A stretch of 64,000 nt of DNA from Endozoicomonas sp965232255 (GCA_965232255.1 OZ246962.1:2170001-2234000); one strand, 5' to 3'; counted from the stretch's first letter, positions 9,008-18,084 are shown. Numbers and translations: made by a program. The notes: generated by a model not told the origin, from the sequence alone.

Positions 9008-9055
9008 ACAAAAATACCAAGTGCTTTGATGACAAAAATACAAAGTGCTTTGATG
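9008..9055. repeat. 24-bp tandem repeat, two copies
   Basis: Copies at 9008-9031 and 9032-9055 share 23 of 24 bases; both end AAGTGCTTTGATG. A further CAAAGTGC/GCACTTTG-type match lies just upstream (8984-8990), suggesting local slippage or a reiterated site. Confidence 0.8.
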
Positions 9056-9245
9056 CTGAACGGAACGAAATGTCTGTTGTCTACTGACTGGCAATGTCCA
9101 TCGTTACGGGAGAATTTGTTGTGAGTGCCATTATCAATTGGGGTTTCGGCTTTTTACTGACCGACTATGCTGGTTTTTCGTCATCATTGTTTACGTCATT
9201 GATGTCGATGCTGTGAGTGACGGGTTGAGCAAGTAGGCGACGGTT

Positions 9246-9279
9246 AATCAGAGGAGCTTTGCTTTGCGCTCCCCTGATT
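9246..9279. terminator. Bidirectional terminator hairpin
   Basis: AATCAGAGGAGC and GCTCCCCTGATT pair over 11 of 12 positions around a 10-base loop, between the convergent PuuB-like and PotF-like genes. T runs are weak on both sides. Confidence 0.6.
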
Positions 9280-9289
9280 ATTGGGGACT

Positions 9290-10426
9290 TTACTGTCCGG
9301 ACGTCAGCTTGGTGAACAGCCGGTTCACTTGCCGGTTGGTTCGCGCGGGCAAGGTTTTAAAGACAAACAGGCGCTTTCTGGTCTCTGCCGCTGGGTAGAT
9401 GCCCGGATTGTCCCGAATTTTTGGATCGATCAGCGCTGTGGCTGACGTGTTCGGATTAGCGTAGGCCACGTAGTTGGAGATCTCGGCGATCACATCCGGG
9501 CGCAACAGGTAGTTCAGGAAGATATGCGCTTCTTCAGCGTTTTTCGCGTCTTTCGGGATAGCCACCATATCAAACCACAACCCCGCTCCCTCCTTGGGAA
9601 TGGTATATTCTACAGTAACGCCGTTGTGTGCCTCTTTTGCCCGCTCAGCCGCTTGCAGCAAATCGCCGGACCAGCCCATCGCAACACAGATATCGCCGTT
9701 GGCCAGGTCAGAAATGGAACGGGATGAATGAAAATAAGTGACGTAAGGACGAACTTTCATCAGCAATTCTTCGGCTTTAGCGTAGTCCTCGCGTCGGGTC
9801 GAGCTGGGGTCAAGCCCCAGGTAGTTTAGTGCTGCCGGGATAACTTCTGTGGGCGCATTAAGAAAGGCGACGCCGCACTTGTTTAGTTTGCTGATGTATT
9901 TTTCATCAAACAGCAGGCTCCAGCTGTTTACCGGAGCATCCTCGCCCAATACTTCTTGCACCTGCTTCGGGTTATAGCCAATGCCAGTGGTGCCCCAAAG
10001 ATATGGGAATGAGAACTGGTTGCCGGGGTCATAATTGGTTGCCAAAGTCATCAACTCACCATCAAGGTGTTTCCAGTTGGGCAGCTTGTTCTTATCCAGT
10101 GGTTGATAAACACCGGCTTTGATCTGGTGCAGCAGAAAGTCTGCAGATGGCGCTACAATGTCGTAACCGGACTGCCCAGAGAGCAGTTTGGCCTCCAGCA
10201 CTTCATTGCTGTCAAACACATCGTAATTGACGTTGATGCCTGTCTCTTTTTCAAAGTTGGCAATAGTGTCTTCGGCGATGTAATCGGACCAGTTGTAGAT
10301 GTTCAATGTTCGCGGACTAGCCTCACTTGCAGCAGCAACGGCCGGCGTTGCCAGGACACTGACAGGTAAGACAATGGACACAATGGATAAGAAATTGGAA
10401 ACAGATTTCCCCATATATTTGATCAT
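9290..10426 (-). CDS. potF: Polyamine ABC transporter substrate-binding protein, PotF-like
   Basis: This 378-residue periplasmic protein has a signal peptide (hydrophobic stretch ending ATPAVAAA) and then the spermidine/putrescine-binding fold. It begins LNIYNWSDYIAEDTI, where the Trp/Ser/Asp are ligand-site residues in PotF. GYDIVAPS and the later MGWSGDL also match PotF. Length agrees with E. coli PotF (370). It delivers putrescine to a PotGHI permease, but no permease or ATPase genes are adjacent, so it is an orphan binding protein here. Ligand specificity among polyamines is uncertain. Confidence 0.88.
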   Translation of the reverse strand: MIKYMGKSVSNFLSIVSIVLPVSVLATPAVAAASEASPRTLNIYNWSDYIAEDTIANFEKETGINVNYDVFDSNEVLEAKLLSGQSGYDIVAPSADFLLHQIKAGVYQPLDKNKLPNWKHLDGELMTLATNYDPGNQFSFPYLWGTTGIGYNPKQVQEVLGEDAPVNSWSLLFDEKYISKLNKCGVAFLNAPTEVIPAALNYLGLDPSSTRREDYAKAEELLMKVRPYVTYFHSSRSISDLANGDICVAMGWSGDLLQAAERAKEAHNGVTVEYTIPKEGAGLWFDMVAIPKDAKNAEEAHIFLNYLLRPDVIAEISNYVAYANPNTSATALIDPKIRDNPGIYPAAETRKRLFVFKTLPARTNRQVNRLFTKLTSGQ

Positions 10427-10735
10427 GGTGAATCCTTAAGATTATGCAGAACGGAGCGACGAGCACCCCTTGATGGCAAAAACAATTCGTAGCGACTCAA
10501 CAGAGTCTCTACACCCCCAGTTATCAGATTGGTGGAGCAAAGCTGTCCAGAATATCAATACTATGGTGCAAAATCTATTGTTGCGATCGGTGGCAATGCA
10601 ATAAAGTAAACGTTAGCGATCGTTTTTGTGTTCACAGCGCTTGCTGATTAACGTGTTTTGTCAGCTGGTGCCACTGGTGCTGCACAGGCGCCAGCTTCCA
10701 CCTCCTTCATGTTTCTCATGTTTCGTATTGTGCCT
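10427..10735. other. Divergent intergenic region potF-like / rsmJ
   Basis: No gene is seen. Two GCGATCG palindromes (near 10584 and 10615) are the only notable short motifs; no clear promoter boxes were identified. Confidence 0.5.
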
Positions 10736-11530
10736 ATGTCTACCCGATTATCTATTTTTTCATCACAAAATCCTGCCATACAGGCGTTGCTTGAGTCCCT
10801 TGCCGGTGAGCTGCAAATTGATTTCAGTCAGGAGGAAACACCGAATGGCCTGATGGTTTTTGATGCTGCCGGGGCGCTGGGGGTGCAGCGCGTCGGGGCA
10901 AAAGAGAAGCCTGTTGTGGTTGATTTTGTCGGCGGAAAGGCTGATCACCGTCGTAAGTTTGGTGGCGGCAAGGGACAGGATATCGCCAAGGCTGTCGGGC
11001 TGAACAAAGGCGTTACCCCGTCAGTGCTTGATGCCACCGCAGGGCTGGGACGCGATGCTTTTGTACTGGCCAGCCTTGGGTGTCAGGTCACTATGGTTGA
11101 GCGCGCCCCGGTGGTGGCGACACTATTGGCTGACGGCTTGCGTCGTGCTCGTGAAGCAGTAGCAGTAGATGTTGCCGAGATTGCCAGGCGAATGTCATTA
11201 GTAGCGGATAATGCTGTCGTATGGATGCGGGCGCAATCTCAGCAAAACCCGGAAGGTCAGTTTGATGTGGTTTATCTTGATCCCATGTTTCCCCACCGGG
11301 AAAAGTCGGCATTGGTGAAAAAGGAAATGCGACTATTCCAGGAATTACTTGGTGATGACCCGGACGCCGATGGGTTACTCACGCCAGCCTTGGCCATCGC
11401 CCGCTACCGTGTGGTGGTCAAAAGACCCAGGCTGGCGCCGGATCTTGATGCTCACAAACCCACTTATCGGCTGGAAGGGAAGTCCTGTCGCTACGATATT
11501 TATGCCCTGCGAGCGTTCACCGGTGGTTAA
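10736..11530 (+). CDS. rsmJ: 16S rRNA (guanine1516-N2)-methyltransferase RsmJ
   Basis: About 264 residues. This SAM-dependent methyltransferase modifies G1516 of 16S rRNA. The SAM-binding motif is VLDATAGLGRDAF, and the catalytic-region motif YLDPMFP is typical of guanine-N2 methyltransferases. The family mark GGKADHRRKFGGGKGQ is present. I chose the ATG at 10736 because the protein then begins in the family-conserved part; the frame is open further upstream to 10658 but that extension looks non-coding. Its stop overlaps the stop of the convergent gene by 4 bp. Confidence 0.93.
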   Translation: MSTRLSIFSSQNPAIQALLESLAGELQIDFSQEETPNGLMVFDAAGALGVQRVGAKEKPVVVDFVGGKADHRRKFGGGKGQDIAKAVGLNKGVTPSVLDATAGLGRDAFVLASLGCQVTMVERAPVVATLLADGLRRAREAVAVDVAEIARRMSLVADNAVVWMRAQSQQNPEGQFDVVYLDPMFPHREKSALVKKEMRLFQELLGDDPDADGLLTPALAIARYRVVVKRPRLAPDLDAHKPTYRLEGKSCRYDIYALRAFTGG

Positions 11531-12171
11531 TGTGGTTGCACTTTGGGGATGATCAAACGAACTTGCTCCATAACCGTGGCAGCCAGCTTCAAGGACTTTT
11601 CCAGATACTCCCGACGAGAGCGAAAAGGTGGCAGACTGGCATGCGGGTCGGTACCTGAGGCAACAACTCCTGCCTCGGCCATTACCTGACCGACGGTGGT
11701 TTTGTCAAAACCCCGTGCCCTGGCAGCATCAACATACGCATCGGGTATAAACACCGGTTCGGAATCCATTCGATATTGCTTGCCGTTGGAGCCCTGCACA
11801 ATGACGACGGCACGATCAAACCAACTGACCTGATTGTTGACCCGCTCACTGAAAATACCATTTTCAATGGCTATAACCCAATGGCCAGGGCGGTTTTTTG
11901 AATAATGGTGCATTCTGTGTACATCTTTGACGCGGTTGCTTGCTCCGGTGTAAGTCTCGGCATTAACTGGTTGGGCATTGATTCCGGACTGGGCGTCGAC
12001 GCAGAAAAGATTGACCTGGTAGCGACCAAAAACATTACGCACAGCTTCAGTTTTGATGGCTGATGTGGAGGCCGTTATGATTACGGGCCAAGAGTGGGCA
12101 ACGGATTTCGTATTCACGACTGGCATCTCATCACAAAATTTTGTTTTTACCAGTTGGTTGGAACACTGCAA
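11527..12171 (-). CDS. YjjX-like (DUF84) inosine/xanthosine triphosphatase family protein
   Basis: This 214-residue protein matches the DUF84/YjjX family, which hydrolyses non-canonical purine triphosphates such as ITP and XTP. The N-terminal strand IITASTSAIKTEAVRNVF resembles the nucleotide-binding start of the family. Further matches are AIENGIF (substrate-site Glu) and the tail GTDPHASL followed by a charged helix. It is longer than E. coli YjjX (about 170), with an N-terminal extension of about 28 residues that may mean the true start lies downstream. It converges tail-to-tail with rsmJ. Confidence 0.7.
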   Translation of the reverse strand: MQCSNQLVKTKFCDEMPVVNTKSVAHSWPVIITASTSAIKTEAVRNVFGRYQVNLFCVDAQSGINAQPVNAETYTGASNRVKDVHRMHHYSKNRPGHWVIAIENGIFSERVNNQVSWFDRAVVIVQGSNGKQYRMDSEPVFIPDAYVDAARARGFDKTTVGQVMAEAGVVASGTDPHASLPPFRSRREYLEKSLKLAATVMEQVRLIIPKVQPH

Positions 12172-12301
12172 ATAGCATTGAGTTCCTTGATGGAATAACT
12201 CTGCGGATAATTATTTTCTGGGCAGCGCACAACAAACTCGGCAATAATCAACGCTGTTTTCGGCAGTTAAACGACTTTTGTTGTTGAATTATCAGACTCA
12301 T

Positions 12302-12339
12302 GAAGACAGAGGCTCATTGAGCTGTGAATCTCTGTCTTC
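12302..12339 (-). terminator. Hairpin downstream of plsB
   Basis: The perfect 10-bp arms GAAGACAGAG and CTCTGTCTTC lie 17 bp after the plsB stop, with an inner GCTC/GAGC stem. No T run follows on the minus strand, so it may be a processing or Rho-assisted end. Confidence 0.45.
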
Positions 12340-12355
12340 CGTAATGAAATGGCTG

Positions 12356-14854
12356 CTACGAACTGACCGCGTCTTGCGTATGGCTCACACCATAACGGCT
12401 GGTCTGATCAATGCTGTGACGTATCTCGGCGGTCAGCAGGAAGTGAGCCTGGTCAGCCGCTTCCTGAATGTTTTCCCGAAACACCAGCTTGTTGGTCTGG
12501 GTAATTTCCAGTACGCCATGTTGACATAGTTGGGCAATAAAGCCGCGAAACAGGGATTTGTCGAAAAATTCCGGCGCATTCAAGCCATGAATAATCGATA
12601 ATCTCTGTGCCAGCACGCCGCTTTGATGCTCCAGTGCTTCTGCCTCGATATTGCCACTGCCATTGCGTAACAACAGGCTGATCACCATATAAAATCGTTC
12701 CAGAGTCTGGACCATGGAGCGCGACAATACACTGAGCATAATGTATTCAGAGGTGGAGGGATCGGGCTGGTGATAACGCACCTTATCGTCCTCCTCATCC
12801 CGATCCCGGATAATCAACCCTTCGTTCACCATGCAGTCAAGCCACTGTTGTACCACAACCAGTGCCTCTTCTGTGGTCCACTGTAAAAACAGTTCCGCAC
12901 ACAGATAGGGGTAGAGCGTTCTGATGATACGCATTATGTTTCTGTGCGTGATACTGGTGCCATTGACAAAGAGGCAGCTAAGCAGCGACGGAATGGCAAA
13001 AATATGCAACACATTGTTGCGATAGTACGTCATGGAGATAGCGGTATTCTCATCCATGCTGATGATATCGCCCAGGGCGTCGGTCTTTCTCTGGATCAGT
13101 TGCAGATTTTCCACGTAGTGAATCATGCTGCGCGCATCCAGCTCAGTCATTGTCGTGCACTTGCTGTAAGGCATTATGGACAATAAACGCGTATAGCCGT
13201 CCAGTTGGCGAATCAGTTCTTCTTCACCCAGGGCGTGTCGAGGGGAGCACAGCAGGGCAATCGCTACCAGATTGACCGGATTGATCACGGCCGCAGCGTT
13301 AATGCGGCTGGCCAACAGGTTACCGAGATTGTTGGTAGTCTTGATCAGCCATTCCGGTTTGTTGTCAATATCGGTGCACTCTTTCCAGTGGGGTGCCTGG
13401 TCATCAAGGTAAGTACCCAGGTCTACCGGTTCGCCAAAAGTAATCCAGGCTTTGCCAAACTCGTCGCGCAAGGCCGCCAGAGTACGCACAATGTCCAGCG
13501 GGGACTCGCCTTTTTTCGTCTCGCCCCGCAGTTCACCCAGATAGCTGGCCATCTCCATTAATTTTTCATAACCAATGTAAACCGGAACAAAAGCCAAAGG
13601 TTTGCGATGATTACGCAGGAAGCTGCGTACCGTGATGGAGAGCATGCCGGTTTTCGGCACCAATGTACGACCGGTCCGGGAGCGACCACCTTCGATAAAG
13701 TACTCGGTGGCAAACCCTTTGCTGGTCAGCGTGTACATATATTCGTGAAACACCAGACTGTACAGTGGCTTGCCACGAAATGTTCGGCGCATGAAAAAGC
13801 CACCACTTTTGCGCAAAATGGTACCGACCACAGGCATATTCATATTAATGCCGGCAGCGATATGGGGTGGCGGCAAACCTTCATAAAACAGAACGTACGA
13901 CAGAAGCAGATAATCCATATGGCTTCTGTGGCAGGGAATGTAAACAATGGTGTGAGTCTGGCCCAACGCCCTTAATGGCTCGGCATGGTTGATTTTTACG
14001 CCGCTGTACAGTTTGTTCCAGAACCAGGTGAGAATAATGTCCAGGAAACGAATAACCGGCATAGAAAAATCGGATGCGATCTCGTTGGCGTAACGGCGTG
14101 CTTTTGCCTCGGCTTCTGCCAGCGTGATCTCCTGGGCCGCTGCCTCGGCGGCAATCGCCTTTTGTACCCTGGGCGTGTGAATCAGACTATTGACCAACAT
14201 GCGACGATGGGACAGATCAGGCCCGATCACCGAGGTCTTTTTCTGGCGAAAGTGCACGCGCAAAATACGATTAACTTTGCGCACACTGCGGGCATAGTCA
14301 TGGCTGTCGCCGACAATCTCCTGCAGCGACAGCGCCGGGCTAAAATAGACCATGGTTTCCCGGCCGTGCAGCAGTGTTGCCAGGAACTTGCGAAACTGGC
14401 CGCCAAGACTGAAATTCCAGTCAAACAGCAACTTCAGGGCAGACTGTTCTTTTTCCGGAGACCGACCCCAGAGAATAGTCACCGGCACCAGCTGGATATC
14501 CTGATGCTGCTGCGCTACGTGCCGCACCAGCTGTTCCAGTAATTCAGGCGACTCTGGTCGTTCACGCTGGAGAATCAGCCCATTATACTGACTAAGGAAA
14601 AAGTGTGCTTTTTTCTCCGGTTCATTAACGTCAATGGGTTTATAAGGCCGGGGCAGACCAGCCTTGATGCACTCACTTTCAAGCACCATCAGGTCGGTCA
14701 AAGAGCGTTGATGCATGACATAAACGACAGGTTTGCCTGGCTGTAATTGCAGATCTTCAGGCGTGTTATTTTCTACCGTAGGACGTACCCAGGTGGAAAG
14801 CAGTTTTCTCAGGCTATGAAAAACATAGCGGTTCAAAGTAATGGGCTTTAGCAT
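12356..14854 (-). CDS. plsB: Glycerol-3-phosphate 1-O-acyltransferase PlsB
   Basis: This 832-residue inner-membrane enzyme makes lysophosphatidic acid from glycerol-3-phosphate and acyl-ACP or acyl-CoA, the first step of phospholipid synthesis. The catalytic HX4D motif is HRSHMD (His309, Asp314). Also visible are the acyltransferase motif FIEGGRSRTG, the FFMRR segment between them, and a PVYIGYEK motif. Length is close to E. coli PlsB (807). It is monocistronic. A TnpB element lies just upstream, outside the coding region. Confidence 0.96.
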   Translation of the reverse strand: MLKPITLNRYVFHSLRKLLSTWVRPTVENNTPEDLQLQPGKPVVYVMHQRSLTDLMVLESECIKAGLPRPYKPIDVNEPEKKAHFFLSQYNGLILQRERPESPELLEQLVRHVAQQHQDIQLVPVTILWGRSPEKEQSALKLLFDWNFSLGGQFRKFLATLLHGRETMVYFSPALSLQEIVGDSHDYARSVRKVNRILRVHFRQKKTSVIGPDLSHRRMLVNSLIHTPRVQKAIAAEAAAQEITLAEAEAKARRYANEIASDFSMPVIRFLDIILTWFWNKLYSGVKINHAEPLRALGQTHTIVYIPCHRSHMDYLLLSYVLFYEGLPPPHIAAGINMNMPVVGTILRKSGGFFMRRTFRGKPLYSLVFHEYMYTLTSKGFATEYFIEGGRSRTGRTLVPKTGMLSITVRSFLRNHRKPLAFVPVYIGYEKLMEMASYLGELRGETKKGESPLDIVRTLAALRDEFGKAWITFGEPVDLGTYLDDQAPHWKECTDIDNKPEWLIKTTNNLGNLLASRINAAAVINPVNLVAIALLCSPRHALGEEELIRQLDGYTRLLSIMPYSKCTTMTELDARSMIHYVENLQLIQRKTDALGDIISMDENTAISMTYYRNNVLHIFAIPSLLSCLFVNGTSITHRNIMRIIRTLYPYLCAELFLQWTTEEALVVVQQWLDCMVNEGLIIRDRDEEDDKVRYHQPDPSTSEYIMLSVLSRSMVQTLERFYMVISLLLRNGSGNIEAEALEHQSGVLAQRLSIIHGLNAPEFFDKSLFRGFIAQLCQHGVLEITQTNKLVFRENIQEAADQAHFLLTAEIRHSIDQTSRYGVSHTQDAVSS

Positions 14855-15270
14855 GGAACGGGCTCTTGACCTGCATCCGTTAGCGAGGGAGACAAGAATT
14901 GTTGAACCGTCTCACCGGCGGCAGAACTCTGACTTGAGGTGGTCGTGTCCTGACGCTCAAGCCGTTGGTAAACGTAGCCGGACATTCTAGCCTGATTGGC
15001 CGCAGTTGCGCAAAAGTAACTGCATGATGCCTCAGTTTAACAGGGAAAATTCAGTGCTTGGGTTTTCGTGATTAATTAACGGTAAGTGTTGATTTGCGGT
15101 TTCGGTTGTTTTAGTTCCGATGTTTGAACAAAACTGAGGCGCATTCTCGCTCCCTTTAGGGGCGAGTCAAGCCGAGAATAACTTCTTTCACCATCAGATT
15201 TTACGAGGGTTCCGCGATTGTTTGTGGTTAATTTTTGTCTAAAAGTTCGCATCTGACTCAAAGGCATTCC
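14855..15270. other. Intergenic region upstream of plsB holding the TnpB-element left side
   Basis: No gene is seen. The right part (from about 15146) carries the left-end hairpin of the TnpB element. The left part should hold the plsB promoter, which I could not place. Confidence 0.5.
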
Positions 15271-16704
15271 ATGCTCACAGGCATCCGACTACAGGCTAAT
15301 CCAACTCATCAGCAAAGACTGGTTCTGTCGCAGTGGATGGGTTACGCCCGAGTTATCTGGAATGCCAAGTGCGATGAGCACCGCTATTACAGTACGTTCG
15401 CCAGAAAGTATTACCCTATTGGTACATTTGCACCGGTTGATCAGAAAACTGCCCAGTTCAAAAACAAAGAGCTGACGCCCTGGCTCTTTGATTGTCCAAG
15501 CCAGATCATCCGAAACTCCGCTGTAAACTGGTATCAGACTTACCAGAAGTACATGAAAGGACTATGCGGCAGTCCAAAGCGCAAGCCAAAGACGGATAAG
15601 GGAAGTATTTACCTGACCAATGAACTATTCAGATTTGATACCTGTGCTGACGGTGTTACCCGCCTGTTCATTGGCACCAAGACCAACAATATCGGCTACC
15701 TGTCGTTCAAGTCCCACAGACCATTCAATAAGCCAAAGTCCTTGTACATCCGCAAGGAAGCCGGGAAGTACTTTGTCTCTTTCTGTTTTGACGACGGATC
15801 AGAGGCACCGGCTAGCGACAAAGACAATCTACACTGGCTTCAGGGAGCCACAAGGGAGTGGCTGGAAGAATACACCATTGGCATTGACCGTGGAGTGACT
15901 ATCCCAGTTCATACAGGTGGGTCCAGCCATGACTTTACCGACAACCAGAAAAAGAAAATGGCGAAGCGCAGCCGCTACCTGAAACGGTTACAGCGTCGTT
16001 TATCAAGGCAGGACAAAGGCTCCAACCGTCGTAAAAAGACAAGGCACAGAGTCGCAAGGCAGCATCAAAAGATTGCCAATATCCGCAATGACTTCTGTCA
16101 CAAAACCAGCCGGAAACTGGTGGACAGCAAAGCCAAAGTGATCATCTTCGAGAACCTGAAAACCCGAAGCATGACCCGCAGGCCAAAGACAAAGCAGGAC
16201 AGCAACGGTCATTTTCTCCCCAACAGAGCAGTACAAAAAGCGGGCCTGAACAAAGCCATCCTCAATGTAGGTTGGCACTATCTGGAAACATACACCCGCT
16301 ACAAAGCTGCAAAAGCAGGTAAAGCGGTATTCAAGATTGCCCCGGCATATACCAGTCAAGAGTGTGCTGAATGCGAACACACTCACTCCGACAATCGCAA
16401 AAGTCAGGAACGGTTTTCCTGCGATTGTTGTGGCCACGTTGACAACGCTGACAGAAATGCAGCGAGAGTAATCAAGAAGCGGGCAATCAATCTCATACTG
16501 GACTCTGGAACGGAGTTGGTTGGCAAGGGGATTCCCATGCTGACTATAGGACGTGGAGCCAACCGTAAGTCGGATCAGTCGTGCTCCCGGCACTTTGTGA
16601 CACTCCCATCATCCATGATGGTCGCAAAGTGCAAGCACTCTGACGTTGGTGGCTGCGAAGCGTCAAAAAAGAAAGGAACGGCAATCACTTCGGTGGCTGC
16701 TTAG
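15271..16704 (+). CDS. tnpB: RNA-guided endonuclease TnpB (OrfB, IS1341-type)
   Basis: About 477 residues, counted from the ATG at 15271 (preceded by AAAGG; the frame opens slightly earlier). The split RuvC nuclease is intact: Asp206 in TIGIDRGV, Glu294 in IIFENLK, and Asp394 in NADRNAA. The zinc finger has cysteines 365, 368, 384 and 387. A basic helical region (KRSRYLKRLQRRLSR) lies after RuvC-I. TnpB proteins cut DNA next to a short TAM, guided by an omega RNA from the element's right end, and help retain the element. There is a tail of about 60 residues after RuvC-III. Activity is inferred from intact residues only. Confidence 0.9.
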   Translation: MLTGIRLQANPTHQQRLVLSQWMGYARVIWNAKCDEHRYYSTFARKYYPIGTFAPVDQKTAQFKNKELTPWLFDCPSQIIRNSAVNWYQTYQKYMKGLCGSPKRKPKTDKGSIYLTNELFRFDTCADGVTRLFIGTKTNNIGYLSFKSHRPFNKPKSLYIRKEAGKYFVSFCFDDGSEAPASDKDNLHWLQGATREWLEEYTIGIDRGVTIPVHTGGSSHDFTDNQKKKMAKRSRYLKRLQRRLSRQDKGSNRRKKTRHRVARQHQKIANIRNDFCHKTSRKLVDSKAKVIIFENLKTRSMTRRPKTKQDSNGHFLPNRAVQKAGLNKAILNVGWHYLETYTRYKAAKAGKAVFKIAPAYTSQECAECEHTHSDNRKSQERFSCDCCGHVDNADRNAARVIKKRAINLILDSGTELVGKGIPMLTIGRGANRKSDQSCSRHFVTLPSSMMVAKCKHSDVGGCEASKKKGTAITSVAA

Positions 16705-16758
16705 TATTGGAAGCTCGCTCTTTATGCCCTGTGGGTGCTTTAGGGGCGAGTAGTTCAC
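16560..16758 (+). ncRNA. Probable omega RNA (reRNA) overlapping the tnpB 3' end
   Basis: In this family the guide RNA scaffold is made from the tnpB 3' end through the element's right end. Here the stretch has repeated short stems, a final hairpin (16714-16750) and a GTTCAC end. By that model the guide would begin at 16759 (GTGGTACTCT). The 5' limit is approximate. Confidence 0.5.
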
Positions 16759-16856
16759 GTGGTACTCTTGCGCTTTTCACAGGTCAATCATCAAACAGGG
16801 TGAGCGTGGCGGATTTACGCTGACCGACCTGTCCAAATCAACAAGAGCCAAACCTC

Positions 16857-17339
16857 ATGCGTAAGCTGGAAAACATCCCATTTGAACAGTTAACCATTGG
16901 CACCAGGGCCAGTCTGACTCGCACATTAACCGAGGAAGATCTGCTCCTGTTTGCCAAAGTTTCCGGCGATACCAATCCGGTACACTTGGACGAAACCTTT
17001 GCCAGTACCACTCAGTTTGCCGGACGTATTGCCCACGGTATGTGGACTGCATCGCTAATTTCCTGTGCTCTGGCCACCAAACTGCCAGGCCCTGGTGGTA
17101 TTTATCTGGGACAGGAGCTGAAATTCATGCGGCCGGTAAAAGTAGACGACACCGTTACGGTAGAGTTGGAAATTGTCGAGATCAATGAACGGCGCAAACG
17201 AGCAACGGTAGCGACCAACGTGGTCAACCAACATGGCAAAACTGTAGTCAAAGGTCAGGCGGAAGTGATGCCAGCCACTGATAAAGTGGTGGTCGATGAA
17301 TACCCTCTGCCCGACGTATTGCTAAAGCCAGTCGGGTAG
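16857..17339 (+). CDS. MaoC-like (R)-specific enoyl-CoA hydratase, PhaJ-type
   Basis: This 160-residue single hot-dog-fold protein has the hydratase-2 motif in GDTNPVHLDETFA (Asp and His catalytic) followed by IAHGM near residue 60. Such enzymes hydrate trans-2-enoyl-CoA to (R)-3-hydroxyacyl-CoA, linking beta-oxidation to polyhydroxyalkanoate or other pathways. The C-terminal tail is slightly longer than minimal PhaJ. It begins about 100 bp after the TnpB element's right end, so the element lies directly in its upstream region. No PHA synthase is in the window, so the pathway is open. Confidence 0.85.
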   Translation: MRKLENIPFEQLTIGTRASLTRTLTEEDLLLFAKVSGDTNPVHLDETFASTTQFAGRIAHGMWTASLISCALATKLPGPGGIYLGQELKFMRPVKVDDTVTVELEIVEINERRKRATVATNVVNQHGKTVVKGQAEVMPATDKVVVDEYPLPDVLLKPVG

Positions 17340-17500
17340 ACCAGAGTTGTTTAATGGCAGCACTGACTTAAAGCAATGTACTTCGTTGCGTTAACTGATA
17401 ACAGCTCAGTTTTAACCAGTGGCCGTGTGGCTCATCACGCTTTTGTCAGGCACAATGCCCGATTCATTGTTAACTGAATGCGACCTGATAGGGAGAGATC

Positions 17501-18040
17501 GTGCAATTTTCCGCCAGTAACACCGATGAGATTGATGAAATCAAAAAACTGTTTACCAGGACATTTACCGACTCCGAAAACGAAACTGAAGGGCGAGTTG
17601 TTGGCGAGCTTGCCTATGAATTGATGGCCACGACAGACAGCGGCGATCTCTTTGTTTTTGTCGCTCGTGATGACGCTAACCAACTGGCTGGTTGCATCAT
17701 TTTCAGTCGTCTGGTCTTTGCTAATGGCAGCAGTGCTTTTCTGCTCTCACCGGTTGCTGTTGGCACGGAATTTCAGGGACACGGTATCGGGCAGGCACTG
17801 ATTAACCATGGTTTGAATGCCCTGAGAGAGCAGGGCGTGGAGCTGGTGTTCACCTATGGCGATCCAAACTTCTATTCTCGAGTCGGTTTCAGTGTTGTTA
17901 GCGAAACAGTAGTTCAGGCACCCCAGCCGTTATCGCATCCGGAAGGTTGGCTTGGACAGTCGCTGATGAGTCAGGCGATGCCCACAGTCGGTGGTCGTTG
18001 TCAGTGCGTAGCGGCGATGAACAAGCCGGAAATTTGGTGA
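17501..18040 (+). CDS. GNAT-family N-acetyltransferase
   Basis: This 179-residue protein has a GNAT fold: an N-terminal helix pair, then LLSPVAVGTEFQGHGIGQALI, where Q-G-x-G-I-G is the acetyl-CoA pyrophosphate loop, and GDPNFYSRVGF, typical of YhbS-like enzymes. The GTG start at 17501 has GGGAGAG seven bases upstream. Substrate unknown. It is flanked by non-coding gaps and looks monocistronic. Confidence 0.85.
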   Translation: MQFSASNTDEIDEIKKLFTRTFTDSENETEGRVVGELAYELMATTDSGDLFVFVARDDANQLAGCIIFSRLVFANGSSAFLLSPVAVGTEFQGHGIGQALINHGLNALREQGVELVFTYGDPNFYSRVGFSVVSETVVQAPQPLSHPEGWLGQSLMSQAMPTVGGRCQCVAAMNKPEIW

Positions 18041-18065
18041 TCACAAAGTATTAAAGTATTAACGA

Positions 18066-18084
18066 AGCCCGGAAACCGGCTTTT
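18066..18084 (+). terminator. Small terminator after the GNAT gene
   Basis: AGCCCGG-AAA-CCGGCT (one bulged C) is followed by TTTT, 25 bp after the stop codon. Confidence 0.45.

Larger units (their letters stand above)
8929..9289. other. Intergenic region between convergent polyamine genes
   Basis: No gene is seen. It contains a 24-bp tandem duplication (9008-9055) and a shared terminator hairpin (9246-9279). Confidence 0.6.
15146..16758 (+). mobile_element. IS200/IS605-superfamily element with tnpB only
   Basis: A tnpB gene is flanked by subterminal hairpins that share the sequence CTTTAGGGGCGAGT: left hairpin 15146-15166 (CTCGCTCC/GGGGCGAG), right hairpin 16714-16750 (CTCGCTC/GGGCGAG). The right end most likely finishes at GTTCAC (16753-16758). 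No tnpA transposase is present, so the element would need one in trans. The left boundary is not fixed by the sequence and could lie somewhat upstream of 15146. Confidence 0.65.
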
